Assembly (NCBI GenBank): GCA_018343915.1
Contig: JABRWF010000008.1
Location: 3,596,001 to 3,660,000 of the forward strand
DNA: 64,000 nucleotides
Direction of reading: 5' to 3'
Origin: Agroathelia rolfsii
Taxonomy: Eukaryota > Basidiomycota > Agaricomycetes > Amylocorticiales > Amylocorticiaceae
This document shows positions 30,296 through 42,421 of this stretch, in pieces. The position numbers and the translations under genes are program-made. The notes beneath the pieces are model-generated. The model did not search any database, was not told the origin of the DNA, and was given only the letters and a program-made list of their open reading frames with translations. Position 1 is the first letter of the stretch. Every line of letters starts with the position of its first letter.

Positions 30296-32523
30296 TTGCC
30301 CATCATTTCACACCCAACCCCACCCCGAGAACCCACTCCTCCTGCTGAGTCAGAAGAGGAATATTCCGAAGAAGAATCATCCAAAGCTGAATCCTCTGAC
30401 GAGGAAAATCCCACATTCCTACCCCCTTTTCCATCGACTCACGCATTGGCACAAGCCTCCGCCCACGTATCACCTTGACCAGAATCACCCATGGCACAAC
30501 AAGTCGACAATGCTGCACTTATGCAGCAGCTCATCCAAAATCAAACAATGATGATGCAATGGATGCAGCAACAATCCGAGGCCAGAGGAAAACCGAAAGA
30601 GATCAGTCATGCCCCTCCCACATTCGATGGCCAATGGGTCAATTATCATCCCTTTCTGCAAAAGTTCCAGGCCTACCTAGAGCTGAATCCTAGGGTGTAT
30701 GTGACAGATGAGGAGAAGGTTAAATACCTTCTGGGTTTAATGGTGGAAGGTGCCACGGCTTGGTCCAGCCTATGGTATACTGAACTAGGACTACAAAACC
30801 GGACACCTGGGCCCGTAACATACCAGGAAGTAATCAAAAGTTTTAAATCCTTATTTGGAGCTTTTGATGAAAAAGTAGCGGCTAGAGATCAGCTGCGTCA
30901 CCTACGACAAGGCACTACATCCACAAGGAATTTTGGGATGGCCTTCATGTTGTTGGGTAAAAGGACAGGGTTGTCTGACGATGACCTTCGAGAAAAGTAC
31001 CTGGAGAGGATGAACGTCAAACTGCGACGTATTATCACAGGTTGGGATAGGGACACCTCAACCTTAACAAAGTTGATGAATGCAGCACATGATGCAGAAG
31101 TCAATTTAATGAAGGAAGAAATGTTGTCCAGTAAGAGATACTGGTACAACAACAATCCCCAGTCAGATCTCCAGCAAAATGATCCTGACGCAATGGATAT
31201 TTCAGCTACCATATTGGGAAGGACACCCAATACATCAAAAAACCCATTCCTGAGTACAGGTCCTGCTCAGCAGACCTCCCCGTTGCAAGTAGCTGCAACG
31301 CAAAACAATCCGCCTATGCAATCCCACAACCCATTCCGGAGGAAGGATATTATTTGTTACAATTGCCAAAAGAAGGGGCACGTATGTCAAGGCTTACGCG
31401 CTTAACTCTACCAAAAGACACAACCCACTTGTAAGGTACGTGGGCGGGCTGTAAGGCCGGATTTTACGTGTACTGCTAGTTTGGTAATTTATCAGACGCC
31501 CACGTGCTCCCGTTGCTGCCTTTTGTAATAGGACACTCTGATTTCTACTTTGCTAGGGTCGTGGTCGGTACTCTAGCCAATGGCTTCCCGTGTACTTCCT
31601 TTGCGTCAAATAGAATTCGTAGTGTTTCTTACTGGGGACAGGCGGCTTAGCCCACCGTGGTCTACGTAACGTCTGCTAGGACTTTTTACTGCCTAGGCCT
31701 AACTGAATAGGGCTTTGTGTTCACGCGCAACTGCCTCTGTGTATTGAGGACTTTGTAGACTTATTGCCTTCTTATAACAAGGCCTATGTGTACTCCTACT
31801 AAGATGCCCTTGAGGCCTTATACTTAATAGGGGAGAGGAGTGAGAGTAGAAAGAGGGGGGGGGGGCTAGGACGTGTATAAGCCTGAAGGCGAAAGGTATA
31901 TTAGTTCTTATGTAAGTATACAAAGGGGGGGTGCCCTTACCTGAAGGCGAAAAGGTCAAAGCTAAGATTCAGGTAAGGGCTACAGGCCTGTATTTATACA
32001 TAAAATGAAGGGCCCGTGCGCAGCCTTGATGGTCTGTGCGCAGCCGGGGTTCGTAAGCAGGAACATGTAAAATGCAGGGGCAGTGCTTTGTGACTAAGTC
32101 CGATGAGCAACCAATCGGAATGATGAGTCTAGTACTCCTTAGTAATCGCACAGTGATCGGAACGACCCTGGTTCCTGAGTCTAGACCTTTTGATGAAAAG
32201 GAATGATCTAGACTCCGCCTTCCTAATATACTCTTGTCACAAGCACTCCTGTCACGTGGGGCTAACACAGCCAGTCACACGTGCGTCAAGATGTCGCCTG
32301 CAAGGTATTTCGTCCATAACTTCATGAATAAAATTCGTAAAAATATAATAAAAATATGTACAGATACGTAAAGGAAATGCGAAAAGTGTCCAACTCATAA
32401 CAACGTAGCACGGGACTGTAGAAGTCCAAAAGCTGACAAAGGCAGCTTGAACAACCCTTTTCAAAAAGTGGCGGCAGTATCCGCACCAACACCAACACCA
32501 ACACCACCACCATCGCAATCAGC
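30296..32523 (+). pseudogene. TE1 gag (capsid, first half of zinc knuckle), split by a solo LTR
   Basis: The acidic Pro-rich N-terminus (PIISHPTPPREPTPP) has lost its ATG (compare TE4 at 53166) and has a TGA at 30476. The capsid-like part is open from 30491: FDGQWVNYHPFLQKFQAYLELN, YLLGLMVEGATAWSSLWY, FKSLFGAFDEKVAARDQLRHLRQG. The zinc knuckle CYNCQKKGH is cut after GHV by the solo LTR at 31385-32402. It resumes at 32403-32523 with ARDCRSPKADKGS, completing CX2CX4HX4C, until the next solo LTR. The rest of gag is at 33372-33394 and 42422-42509. Confidence 0.9.
31385..32402 (-). mobile_element. Solo LTR, family F2 (1018 bp), in TE1 gag
   Basis: Reads TGTTATGAGTTGG..CCTTGACA on the minus strand, with target duplication ACGTA (31380-31384, 32403-32407). 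Excision with one ACGTA restores the zinc knuckle GHVARDC. The LTR has the AGCTT(T)GACCT primer block and the repeated CTTCGCCTTCAG module. Confidence 0.93.
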
Positions 32524-33371
32524 TGTCAAGGGTCTACTCCTTGACTATGTTACGTTGGGCGTGGAGAGCCTACTTGTGACACAACCAAACAATAAATGTT
32601 CCCAACACTAAGACTAAGTACCTAAAGAAATAAGTTTTCCCACAGGTACGCAAATCCCTTATCTATTGGGGTGCGCAGGGTACTCTGCTTAAGTCTTTAC
32701 AATGCTCTTATGAATGTTTCACACACGCTTATGAGGGGATTCACACCGCCTCCTAGTATAAGGGGGAATAGAGGGAGAGGAAAGGAAAATGCGCTAGGAC
32801 GAAGGGCCTAGGCCTGAGGAATATACCCTGAAGGCGAAGATTTTATTAGTAATCAATTTCTATGGAATACAAACCGTTACTTGCCTGAAGGCAAAGAGGT
32901 CGAAGCTGAGCTCTTCAGGACAAGTTACATGCACTATTTATACTGCTACTGAAGGGTCCATGCGCAGCCTTAATGGTCTGTGCGCAGAGGGAGATAGAAG
33001 CATAAATGTGGCAAATGCAGGGGAAGAGCTTTTACCCTAACTCCACCGGGCATCCGTGTGGAGATCCGTTTCCGGACCGATACCGGTAATCGTTAGGAAT
33101 TGCTCAGGGGAGGAAGGCTTGTGTTCCTAGGCTGTGCGTGATGGTGAAATAGAAGTACGCGCAGCCCCGAGATTACTCCTGTGACGTGCGGCTTGGAACA
33201 CGTGAGGGCCAATCACATGACTGCTACACTGCCCACAGTCCACGCCCTAAAGGGTAATTTTTATAAGAAAAATAAAAGAAAAGATAAGAAAATGCAATAA
33301 CTAAATAAATAATGGTCCAAATAATACAGAAAAATGACCGAAAAATCGGCAAAAATTCCCTTCTCATGACA
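32524..33371 (-). mobile_element. Solo LTR, family F3 (848 bp), in TE1 gag
   Basis: Reads TGTCATGAGAAGGG..CCCTTGACA on the minus strand. Target duplication TCAGC (32519-32523, 33372-33376). It carries the shared LTR module (primer block AGCTTCGACCT, CTTCAGGCAAG donor-like site). Confidence 0.92.
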
Positions 33372-33394
33372 TCAGCGACCCAAGGGCCAATTAG

Positions 33395-34225
33395 TGTCAT
33401 GAGTTGGAAAATATGGACAGAATTTTTGCAAATTATTTAATTTTTTATTGGAACTATTTTTACGAATTTTCGTCTCCTTTTATCTTTTTCTTTTATTACC
33501 CTTAGGGCGTGGACTGTAGGCAGTGAACGGTCAGGTGATTGGCCCTCATGTGACTAAGCCGCACGCTACAGGAGTAATCGTGAGTTGTGCGTTTCCTGTT
33601 CACCATTCTACACAACTCCGGAGTACAAACCTCCGATCACTGACCGATTCCTAACGGATACTGGTTCCGTTACACACCTCCGAGTTTCCGCTCCCGAGCT
33701 CCTGCGGAGCTCCGCTCCTGAGCGCGGAACCTCCGGAAGTGTTGTATCTCCGCACGGCTGCCCGTCGGAGTTAGGGAAAAGGTCTTTCCCTGCATAATCT
33801 ACTTCCTCTATTCTTTGCCTCCGCAGCGGAACTAGCGCGGAGCTTCCGCAAGTAGTATAAGTAGTCTATGTAACTTGTCCTGAAAGGCCAGCTTTGACCT
33901 CTTCGCCTTCAGGCAAGTATTATATGTTTGTATTTCTCTTATAGTATTACTCAATGAAACTTCGCCTTCAGGGTTCATTCCGCAGGGCCTAGCCCGTCTT
34001 AGCTATAGCATTCAATCACACCGGAGGTGGCGGAAATCCCCTCAAGTAGTTTACAAGTCTATCGGAATAAGAGTAGGAGCCTCGCACATAGATACGGAAG
34101 AGTACCCGGTGTTGCCCTTCAATAAATTAGGGAACATATCTGTGGGAAAACTATATTTGTGTAGTACTTCGATTATAGTGTTTGAGAGTATCCCCTTTGC
34201 ACAGTCAAGGAGTGTACCCTTGATA
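33395..34225 (+). repeat. TE3 5' LTR (family F4)
   Basis: Starts TGTCATGAGTTGG and ends CTTGATA (the 3' copy has CTTGACA). TATAA at 33856-33860; predicted start/self-primer AGCTTTGACCT at 33890-33900, 34 bp downstream. The candidate intron 33913-33971 has a GC donor (CTTCAG/GCAAGT) and acceptor CGCCTTCAG. Rich in CCGGAG/CTCCGG words. Confidence 0.92.
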
Positions 34226-34227
34226 TT

Positions 34228-34238
34228 AGGTCAAAGCT
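34228..34238 (+). other. TE3 primer-binding site for self-priming
   Basis: AGGTCAAAGCT, two bases past the LTR, is the exact reverse complement of AGCTTTGACCT at 33890-33900. The sequence differs from TE1's pair, but the complementarity is kept. Confidence 0.75.
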
Positions 34239-34671
34239 ACTAGGTTTCCCTTGGACTCCGGCGGTCCAAGAAGGCGGCGATTAGCGATCCCGCACGAAGA
34301 GCATATTTTTAGAAAGCGGACTTTTTCGATAAACTCTAAGTGCACTTTGAACGGTTTCGGGAAGCAATTGTGTGACTCCCCGGAGTTCATTTACAACCCC
34401 GTCTAGACGGTAGAACAGGGGAACGATAACCCCGGAACTATCGGCTGTATCCGAAGCGGAATAAGGGTCTAATACACCCTCCGTTCTAGGAGTCCCTTGT
34501 GGGGATCAAAACTGCATCGTGCATTTAAAGAATATTTTACGATACATAGATTTTGCGTGATTACTGTACGGCCAAGCTCTAGGCCCAGAGAGAAGAAGAA
34601 AAATCCCGCTCTCCGCATTGGAATCCGGAGCCTCCGGAGACGAAGAAGAACGATAAAGGGCTCAAACTTTT

Positions 34672-36973
34672 ATGTCCTCAGAGGACAAAGATAACTACTC
34701 GGAGAATTCTAGTTCTCACACCGGCGAGGATAGTGAAACCTCCCAACAAACACAAATAGAAGCATCCAGCGTTGAGCCTAGCTCCGCTCCCAACCCCCCA
34801 AATACCGAAATGTCCGGAAGACGTGGCGGAGCTAGTACTCCAGTAAACCCCGCACCACTCACCACGGAGGAGACACTCCGAATCTTTAACTCCCTAGAGC
34901 AGAGTACTGCGACACTCACAAGGATGCTGCTTGAAGTCAAAAGGAATCAAGACAGACTGACGGATATAGTCGAAAACTCCGCTCAACAAACCCCCGCTCC
35001 GCAAGTAGTAGCCACAAGTAAGGAAATCGGGGATAAGCCCGAGAAATTCACTGGTGATTGGACTAAGTACAGGTCCTTCATTGTGGGTTTCAAAAATTAT
35101 CTGGCGCTCAACCCGGAGGTTTTCAATTCGGAGCTGAGAAAGGGCCGCCTGCTCCTAGGACTATTGGAAGGAGCTCCGAGAGCATGGGCAGAGAAGTTCC
35201 ATGAGCAAATGAAGGCTAAGTCCTTCAAATTTGAAGACTTCTACAAGCCATTCAAGGCCTTGTATGGGGCCAGGTGTTATGAGTTGGACATTTTTCGCAT
35301 TTTCTTTACGAACATGTACATATTTTTATTGTATTTTTACGATTTTTATTCAAGGAGATATGGACAAGATACCTTGCAGGCGACATCTTGACGCACGTGT
35401 GACTGGCTGTGTTAGCCCCACGTGACAGGAGTGCTCGTGACAAGGGTATATTAGGGAAGCGGAGTCTAGATCATTCCTTTTCATCAAAAGGTCTAGACTC
35501 AGGAACCAGGGTCGTTCCGATCACTGTGCGATTACTAAGGAGTACTAGACTCATCATTCCGATTGGTTGCTCATTGGACTTAGGCACAAAGCACTGCCCC
35601 TGCATTACTGTCATTTCCGCTTACAAACCCTGCTGCGCACAGACCATCAAGGCTGCGCACGGGCCCTTTGTTTTATGTATAAATACAAGCATGTAGCCTT
35701 TACCTGAACCTTAGCTTCAACCTTTTTGCCTTCAGGTAAGGGCACCCCCCCCTCTTGTACTTATCACATTACTAATATATCTTTTGCCTTTAGGCTTATA
35801 CTAGTCCTAGCCCACATCCCTCATTCTTTCTCCCCTGCCCTCACTAAGTATAAGGCCTTAAGGGCATCTCAGTGAGCGTGTACATAGCCTTGTTACAAGA
35901 AGGCTGTAATAAGTTGTTCGAAGTCCTCAATACACCCGGAGGCATTGCGCGTGAATCAAGTCCTATTCAGTTAGGCCTAGGCAGTAAAAAGACCTAGCGA
36001 GTGTCAGTTGATCACGGAGGGCTAAGCCGCCTATCCTGAGTAAGAAGTACCCGAACTTTTATTAGACGCGAAGAGAAGCACACGGGAAGTCTCCGGACTA
36101 GAGTACCGAATGCTATCCTAGCATAGTAAAGGCAAAGGATACACTATTACGACTGGTAGCAACGGGAGCACGTGAGCACTCGATAAAATACCAAACAAGT
36201 AACAGACGTAAAATCCGGCCTTACCGCCCGCCTGCATGCCTTACAAGCAGGTTGTCTTATTTGGTATAGTCAAGAGCGTAAGCCTTGACACCAGGGACTT
36301 TGGCAGACATGCACTGCAGCAGCTCAAGGACCTTCAGCAGCGTTCCCAGTCTGTACAAGACTACGCCAGCAAGTTCTACTCTCTGGCGGCCCAGACTAAG
36401 TTGTCGGAGGAGGATCAGCGGGTTCGCTTCTTTGACGGGCTCCACTCAAGAATACGCGGAGTGATCGGAGGGTACAGCAAGGATCGCAAGGACTCCTTGG
36501 AGCATCTGGTGGAAGCGGCAATCGATGCGGAAGAAGGCCTTAGGTCCGTAGGACTTTGGCGCAATAACTGGAGACCTTCCGGAAATGGCCAGAGCGGAAG
36601 CGGAACCTCCGCTAATCCCATAGTCATCAATGCAGGTCTAACGCCAGGTCCTCCGCACTCCGCAGGCTTTCCGCAACAGCCCCGTCCACGAAGGGACATG
36701 TCTTCAGTGCAGTGCTTCAACTGCCAGCAATACGGACATTTTGCAGTGGATTGTACCAATCCTAAGGTGACCCGCCACCAGGCAGCACAAGTAGGAATCA
36801 ACCCTCCGAAGCCTCCGCCCTGAAATCCCGCAAGGATTCAAGCATCTTCCACTACTCAGACATCTACCAGAGCGGACGGAAACAGCTCGGCGCTGACTAC
36901 GGAAGACTTGCAAAAAATGGTCGAAGATCAAGCACTAGCCTTTGCAGCACTTAAGGACCGGCTGGGTTTTTAA
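34672..36973 (+). pseudogene. TE3 gag, split by a solo LTR
   Basis: Starts at ATG 34672 (MSSEDKDNYSENSSSHTGED), with a disordered acidic N-terminus, then the capsid region (KPEKFTGDWTKYRSFIVGFKNY, LLLGLLEGAPRAWAEKF). Interrupted by the solo LTR 35275-36290 after YGAR. It resumes DFGRHALQQLKDLQQRSQSV and reaches the zinc knuckle CFNCQQYGHFAVDC. A TGA at 36821-36823 breaks the frame near the end. The proper gag stop is the TAA at 36971-36973, immediately after the slippery site GGGTTTT. Confidence 0.9.
35275..36290 (+). mobile_element. Solo LTR, family F2 (1016 bp), in TE3 gag
   Basis: TGTTATGAGTTGG..GCCTTGACA, target duplication CCAGG (35270-35274, 36291-36295). Candidate LTR intron 35736-35793 (CAG/GTAAGG, branch ACTAAT, acceptor TTTAG). 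Confidence 0.93.
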
Positions 36974-37007
36974 GAGGGTCAGAAGAAAGGGCCATTCTGG
37001 CTGACCC
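36964..37007 (+). promoter_or_regulatory. TE3 gag-pol -1 frameshift signal
   Basis: Slippery heptamer GGGTTTT (36964-36970) is read G-GGT-TTT directly before the gag TAA. It is followed by a stem GGGTCAG (36976-36982) / CTGACCC (37001-37007). Slipping back one base enters the pol frame at TTA AGA GGG, which is open (LRGSEERAILADPYIQN) into protease. Confidence 0.7.
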
Positions 37008-40000
37008 ATATATTCAAAATAGATTGTCTTCTTTTTCATCATGTAATTCTACCTCTATTTCTATCTTTTCTTCTGTCTCAGGTGCAAATGGACAGCACCT
37101 GCATATACCAATTATGTTCCATGGACTTTTCTCATCTCTTTCTACCTCAGCTATGATTGACTCCGGTGCCTCTTCATCTTTCGTGCATGAAAACTTTGTA
37201 AAGAAAAACAAAATTCATGTACAAACCTTACCTAAACCTATTTCCGTGTACAATATAGACAATTCTGCAAACAAGTCCGGCTTGATCACACATGTAGCTG
37301 TATTGAATACTACAATCGGAGATGTTAAAAAGCGCCTTCCGTTCTTAGTCACAGACATTGGGCCAGAGGACGTCATACTCGGAATTGACTGGTTGCGGTT
37401 AGAGAACCCAGTCATTAATTGGAAACAGGCGGATGTAAAGTTGGACTCAGATGCTAGGATATCTGCAGCAGTGGAGCTCCGCTCGCTTCCGGAATGGGCA
37501 AAGGAGTACAGCACGGTTTTCTCCAAGGAAGATTCGTTCCGCCTTCCCATAAGAAAGCCATGGGATCACAAGATTCTTCTGAAGGAAGGAGCCGATCTTA
37601 AAAGGAGTAAGGCATACCCATTGTCACCTAAAGAGTCTGAGGCACTTGACGAATACCTGGAAGAAAATCTCATGAAGAAATATATCCGGAAGTCAGAAAG
37701 TCCGATCGCTGCTCCGATGTTTTTTGTTCCTAAAAAGAACGGTACCCTCCGACCAGTTCAAGACTATCGGAAGCTAAATGCGGAGACAATCAAAAATGCC
37801 TACCCACTTCTACTCATCTCCAAACTACAGGACAAGATGACTCGATTCCGGACTTTTGCAAAGATTGATCTCCGTTGGGGTTTCAATAATATTTGCATAA
37901 GGGAGGGAGATGAGTATAAGGCTGCCTTCATTACCAACCGTGGGCTGTTTGAGCCGCTTGTCATGACTTTTGGACTGTGCAATGCCCCCGCAACAATGCA
38001 GACAATGATGGATGATGTACTATATCACTTGCATCAAACGGGACATATTGTACACTACATTGATGATATTATCGTGGGAGGAAAGGATGAGGCGGAACTC
38101 CGGAGCTTTGTGCTAGAGGTCCTGAAGATCCTAAAAGCAAATGACCTTTACGCTAATCTTGAGAAGTTTGAGTATGATGTTCCGGAGGTCGATATCCTCA
38201 GAGCACTAATCTCCTTCGGCCAGATAAGGATGAGTCCGGAAAAAGTCAGCGGAATCTTGGATTGGCCTATTCCGACTAAAGTGTCGGAGGTCCGCCAGTT
38301 CCGAGGGTTAGCAAACTATTACCGGAGGTTCGTCAAAAACTTCGGAGCCATTTGCAAACCATTGGATCGTCTCACCGGAAAAGTTGAATGGACTTGGGGA
38401 TCAGCGGAGCAGGATGCTTTTGATTCTCTCAAAAAGGCATTTACAACAGCACCTGTTCTAGCTGGGTACAATCAGCATGCGGAAACCAGAGTGGAGACGG
38501 ATGCATCTAGCTATGCTACCGGAGCCGTTCTTCTCCAGAAACAGTCCGATGACTCGTGGAGGCCAGTCGCTTTTCTCTCGCAGTCAATGAATCAAGCGGA
38601 GCGGAACTATGATATCTGGGACAAGGAAATGCTCGCAATCATTTGAGCACTAGACAACTGGCGCCACTATTTGATTGGTTTACCTCAAACATTCAAAATC
38701 CGGACAGATCACAAAAATCTGGAGTACTGGAAAACAGCGCGGAACCTTACGCGGAGGCAAGCAAGATGGTCTCTTTTCCTCTTGGAGTTCAACTTTGTCA
38801 TTTCCTACCAAAAGGGATCGGAGAACGGAAGAGCGGACCCACTCTCCCGTCGACCGGATTTCAAAGTATCTGACTCTGAAGATAATATGGATCAAGTAGT
38901 ACTGTGTTATAAGTTGGACATTTTTCGCCTAATGTCAAGGCTTACGCACTTGACTCTACCAAAAGACACAACCCGCTGTAAGGTACGCGGGCGGGCTGTA
39001 AAGCCGGGTTTTACGTGTTCGACTTGTTTGGTATTCTTTTCAGACACCCACGTGCTCCCGTTGCTACCTTTCGTAATAGTATACTTCTAAGCTTTACTTT
39101 GCTAAGATTGTGGTTGGTACTCTAGCCGGAGGCTTCCCATATACTCTCTTTGCGTCAAATAAGGCTTATAGTATTTCTTACTGAGGATAGGCGGCTTAGC
39201 CCTCCGTGGTCTACGTAATGTCTGCTAGGTCTTATTACTGCCTAGGCCTAAATGAATAGGGCTTGGATATCACGCGCAACGCCTCTTGTTTGTATTGAGG
39301 ACTTCCAAAGACTTACGCCCTCTGATACTAGGGCATGTATGTACTACTTAGATGCCTATGAGGCCTTACTCTAAATAGAAAAAAGGGGGTAGAGAGAGTG
39401 AGGTGGGCTAGGACGTGTAAGCCTGAAGGCGAAAGATATATTAGTTCTTATGTAAGTATACAAAGGGGGAGTGCCCTTACCTGAAGGCGAAAAGGTCGAA
39501 GCTAAGGTTCAGGTAAGGGCTACAGGCTTGTATTTATACATAAAATGAAGGGCCCGTGCGCAGCCTTGATGGTCTGTGCGCAGCCGGGGTTTGTAAGCAG
39601 GAACACGTAAAATGCAGGGGCAGTGCTTTGTGACTAAGTCCGATGAGCAACCAATCGGAGTGATGAGTCTAGTACTCCTTAGTAATCGCACAGTGATCGG
39701 AACGACCCTGGTTCCTGAGTCTAGACCTTTTGATGAAAAAGGAATGATCTAGACTCCGCCTTCCTAATATACTCTTGTCACGAGCACTCCTGTCACGTGG
39801 GGCTAACACAGCCAGTCACACGCGTGTCAAGATGTCGCCTGCAAGGTATTTTGTCCGTATCTCAGTCAATAAAAATCGTAAAAATACAATAAAAATATGT
39901 ATATATCCGTAAAGAAAAGGCGAAAAATGTCCAACTTATAACATACTGGACCCCAAGTTATTCCGCATCAATGCTGCTCAAAGAGGACATGTGGAGATCC

Positions 40001-41574
40001 ACGGCGAAAAGGAGATCTTGGACCGGATAAGGCAGAAGGGAAGGGATGCGGAAGTAGCAGAGGCACTGTCAGTTGTTAAGGAGCTTGGACCGGTGAAATT
40101 GCAGAAAGGCATTGAGGAGTGGAATGAGGAAAATGGTCTTATTCTCCACAGAGGAAAGATTTATGTTCCCCATGATCCGGAGCTCCGATCAGAGATCATC
40201 AAAAAATACCATGACTCTTTTGCAGCAGGACATCCCGGCAGGCACAAGACATTGGAACTGGTTAGCAGAAACTACTGGTGGCCCGGAATTACAAAGGCTG
40301 TCAACGTTTACGTTGAGTCCTGTCTAACTTGCCAGGCCAACAAAGCTTCCAGACAAGTTCCGGCAGGTCTCCTTGCTCCGCTCCCAGCTCCGGGGCGCCC
40401 ATGGGAACACGTAACTTCCGACATGATAGTTAAGCTCCCGGAATCACAAGGATTCGACTCCATTCTCGTTGTAGTAGACCGTCTCACAAAGATGTGCCAT
40501 TTGATTCCGACTAGAGAGGCAATCACTTCGGCGGAGATGGCAGATGTTTACCTCACGCACATTTTCTGCTTGCATGGTCTTCCGAAACAGTGGACTTCAG
40601 ATCGTGGCCCTCAGTTCGCCAGTAAAGTGATGAGAGAGATCCATAAGCAGCTAGGAATAAAGACCTCTCTCTCCACGGCTTATCACCCTCAGTCTGACGG
40701 ACAAACGGAACGGCTCAATCAGGAAGTAGAAGCATACATTCGGAACTATGTCTCCCATCGCCAAAGTGATTGGGCTGGTGTACTTCATGTGGCGGAGTTT
40801 GCTCTCAACAATCGGCAACAAGCAGCAACAGGATTTTCTCCGTTTGAGTTGAATTATGGATTTTCCCCGCACATGGACCTCACAACGGCCGGAATTGTAA
40901 ACACTGTCAGAGCGGAGAACTGGCTCGGAAAGGTCTCGGAGCTTCAGGAAGACACTAAGGCCGCCATTAATCTTGCAAACGAAAGGATGAAATATTATTT
41001 TGACAAACATGCAAGTGAACACCCTAAGTACACAAAGGGTAGTTTGGTATGGCTTAGTACAGAAAACCTGAAGCTTCAACAGCCTAGTAAGAAACTCTCC
41101 GCTAAGTGGGTCGGTCCTTACAAAGTGACAGAAATCGTCGGAGATAGAGCATGCCGATTGGCCATACCACGGAGATGGGCGATCCACGATGTTTTCCACG
41201 TCTCCCTGCTGAAACCACATGTGCCATCCGCACAACATACTAAACCTCCGGAGCCCGTGGAAATTGAAGGAGAAGAGGAACATCAAGTCCAGGAGATCAA
41301 AGATTCGCGGATCAATAGGAGGACTAAAAAGATCGAATACCTTGTGGTTTGGAAAGGATATCCGGGGGAGGACTCATGGGAGAAGGAAGCGGATGTGCGG
41401 AATGCTTCGGAGCTGATCCAAAAGTTTCACCGGAAGTTCCCAAGTGCTCCAAAGCGCCTGACAGCTGCAGTAATAGCGGAGATTCCCTTTCGACCGCTAG
41501 AAAACTTTACCGAGACAGTAGCATCAACGACGGCAGGATGGGAGCTAGGGATATTCCGGAGGAAATCCCCGTAG
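36970..41574 (+). pseudogene. TE3 pol: protease, RT, RNase H, integrase, chromodomain
   Basis: In the -1 frame of gag. Protease MIDSGASSSF; RT with FAKIDLRWGFNNI and catalytic YIDDIIV; RNase H VETDASSYATGAVL and [10 protein letters not shown]. One TGA at 38644-38646 follows EMLAII. After ..NMDQVV the frame is cut by the insertion 38905-39943 and resumes LDPKLFRINAAQRGH. Integrase has its HHCC zinc site (YHDSFAAGHPG..CLTCQ) and the DDE residues in TSDMIV, TSDRGPQFAS and NQEVE. The C-terminus has GPYKVTEIVGD, HDVFHVSLLKPH and a chromodomain (KIEYLVVWKGYPGEDSWEKE). Stop at 41572-41574, just before the 3' LTR. Confidence 0.93.
38905..39943 (-). mobile_element. Rearranged F2 LTR insertion with 25-bp terminal inverted repeats
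   Basis: Target duplication TACTG (38900-38904, 39944-39948). A complete minus-oriented F2 LTR (38933-39943) is preceded by 28 bp that are the LTR's own start in the opposite orientation (TGTTATAAGTTGGAC.., 38905-38932). The insert therefore ends in 25-bp perfect inverted repeats. Both ends share the unusual TGTTATAAG (other copies TGTTATGAG), so they came from one cDNA. Confidence 0.85.
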
Positions 41575-41585
41575 GAAGGGAGTAA

Positions 41586-42416
41586 TGTCATGAGTTGGAA
41601 AATATGGACAGAATTTTTGCAAATTATTTAATTTTTTATTGGAACTATTTTTACGAATTTTCGTCTCCTTTTATCTTTTTCTTTTATTACCCTTAGGGCG
41701 TGGACTGTAGGCAGTGAACGGTCAGGTGATTGGCCCTCATGTGACTAAGCCGCACGCTACAGGAGTAATCGTGAGTTGTGCGTTTCCTGTTCACCATTCC
41801 GCACAACTCCGGAGTACAAACCTCCGATCACTGACCGATTCCTAACGGATACTGGTTCTATTACACACCTCCGAGTTTCCGCTCTTGAGCTCCTGCGGAG
41901 CTCCGCTCCTGAGCGCGGAACCTCCGGAAGTGTTGTATCTCCGCACGGCTGCCCGTCGGAGTTAGGGAAAAGGTCTTCCCCTGCATAATCTACTTCCTCT
42001 ATTCTTTGCCTCCGCAGCGGAACTAGCGCGGAGCTTCCGCAAGTAGTATAAGTAGTCTATGTAACTTGTCCTGAAAGGCCAGCTTTGACCTCTTCGCCTT
42101 CAGGCAAGTATTATATGTTTGTATTTCTCTTATAGTATTACTCAATGAAACTTCGCCTTCAGGGTTCATTCCGCAGGGCCTAGCCCGTCTTAGCTATAGC
42201 ATTCAATCACACCGGAGGTGGCGGAAATCCCCTCAAGTAGTTTACAAGTCTATCGGAATAAGAGTAGGAGCCTCGCACATAGATACGGAAGAGTACCCGG
42301 TGTTGCCCTTCAATAAATCAGGGAACATATCTGTGGGAAAACCATATTTGTGTAGTACTTCGATTATAGTGTTTGAGAGTATCCCCTTTGCATAGTCAAG
42401 GAGTGTACCCTTGACA
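41586..42416 (+). repeat. TE3 3' LTR (family F4)
   Basis: 831 bp, TGTCATGAG..CTTGACA, preceded by the purine-rich tract AGGAAGGGAGTAA used to prime plus-strand synthesis. Followed by ATTAG, then TE1 gag resumes CAGCCCGATGACCC. Confidence 0.93.
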
Positions 42417-42421
42417 ATTAG

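Larger units (their letters stand above)
33395..42416 (+). mobile_element. TE3: complete Ty3/gypsy chromovirus (9 kb) nested in TE1
   Basis: LTRs 33395-34225 and 41586-42416 (831 bp each, family F4), target duplication ATTAG (33390-33394, 42417-42421). The order gag, protease, RT, RNase H, integrase, chromodomain places it among chromodomain-bearing Ty3/gypsy elements. By eye its two LTRs differ at about eleven positions, all transitions, so it is fairly young, though already carrying two stops and two LTR insertions. Removing it joins the TE1 gag C-terminus. Confidence 0.95.

Noticed and set aside
31385..32402. A DNA transposon in TE1 gag
   Set aside because: TG..CA ends, 5-bp duplication and identity to several other copies show it is a solo LTR.
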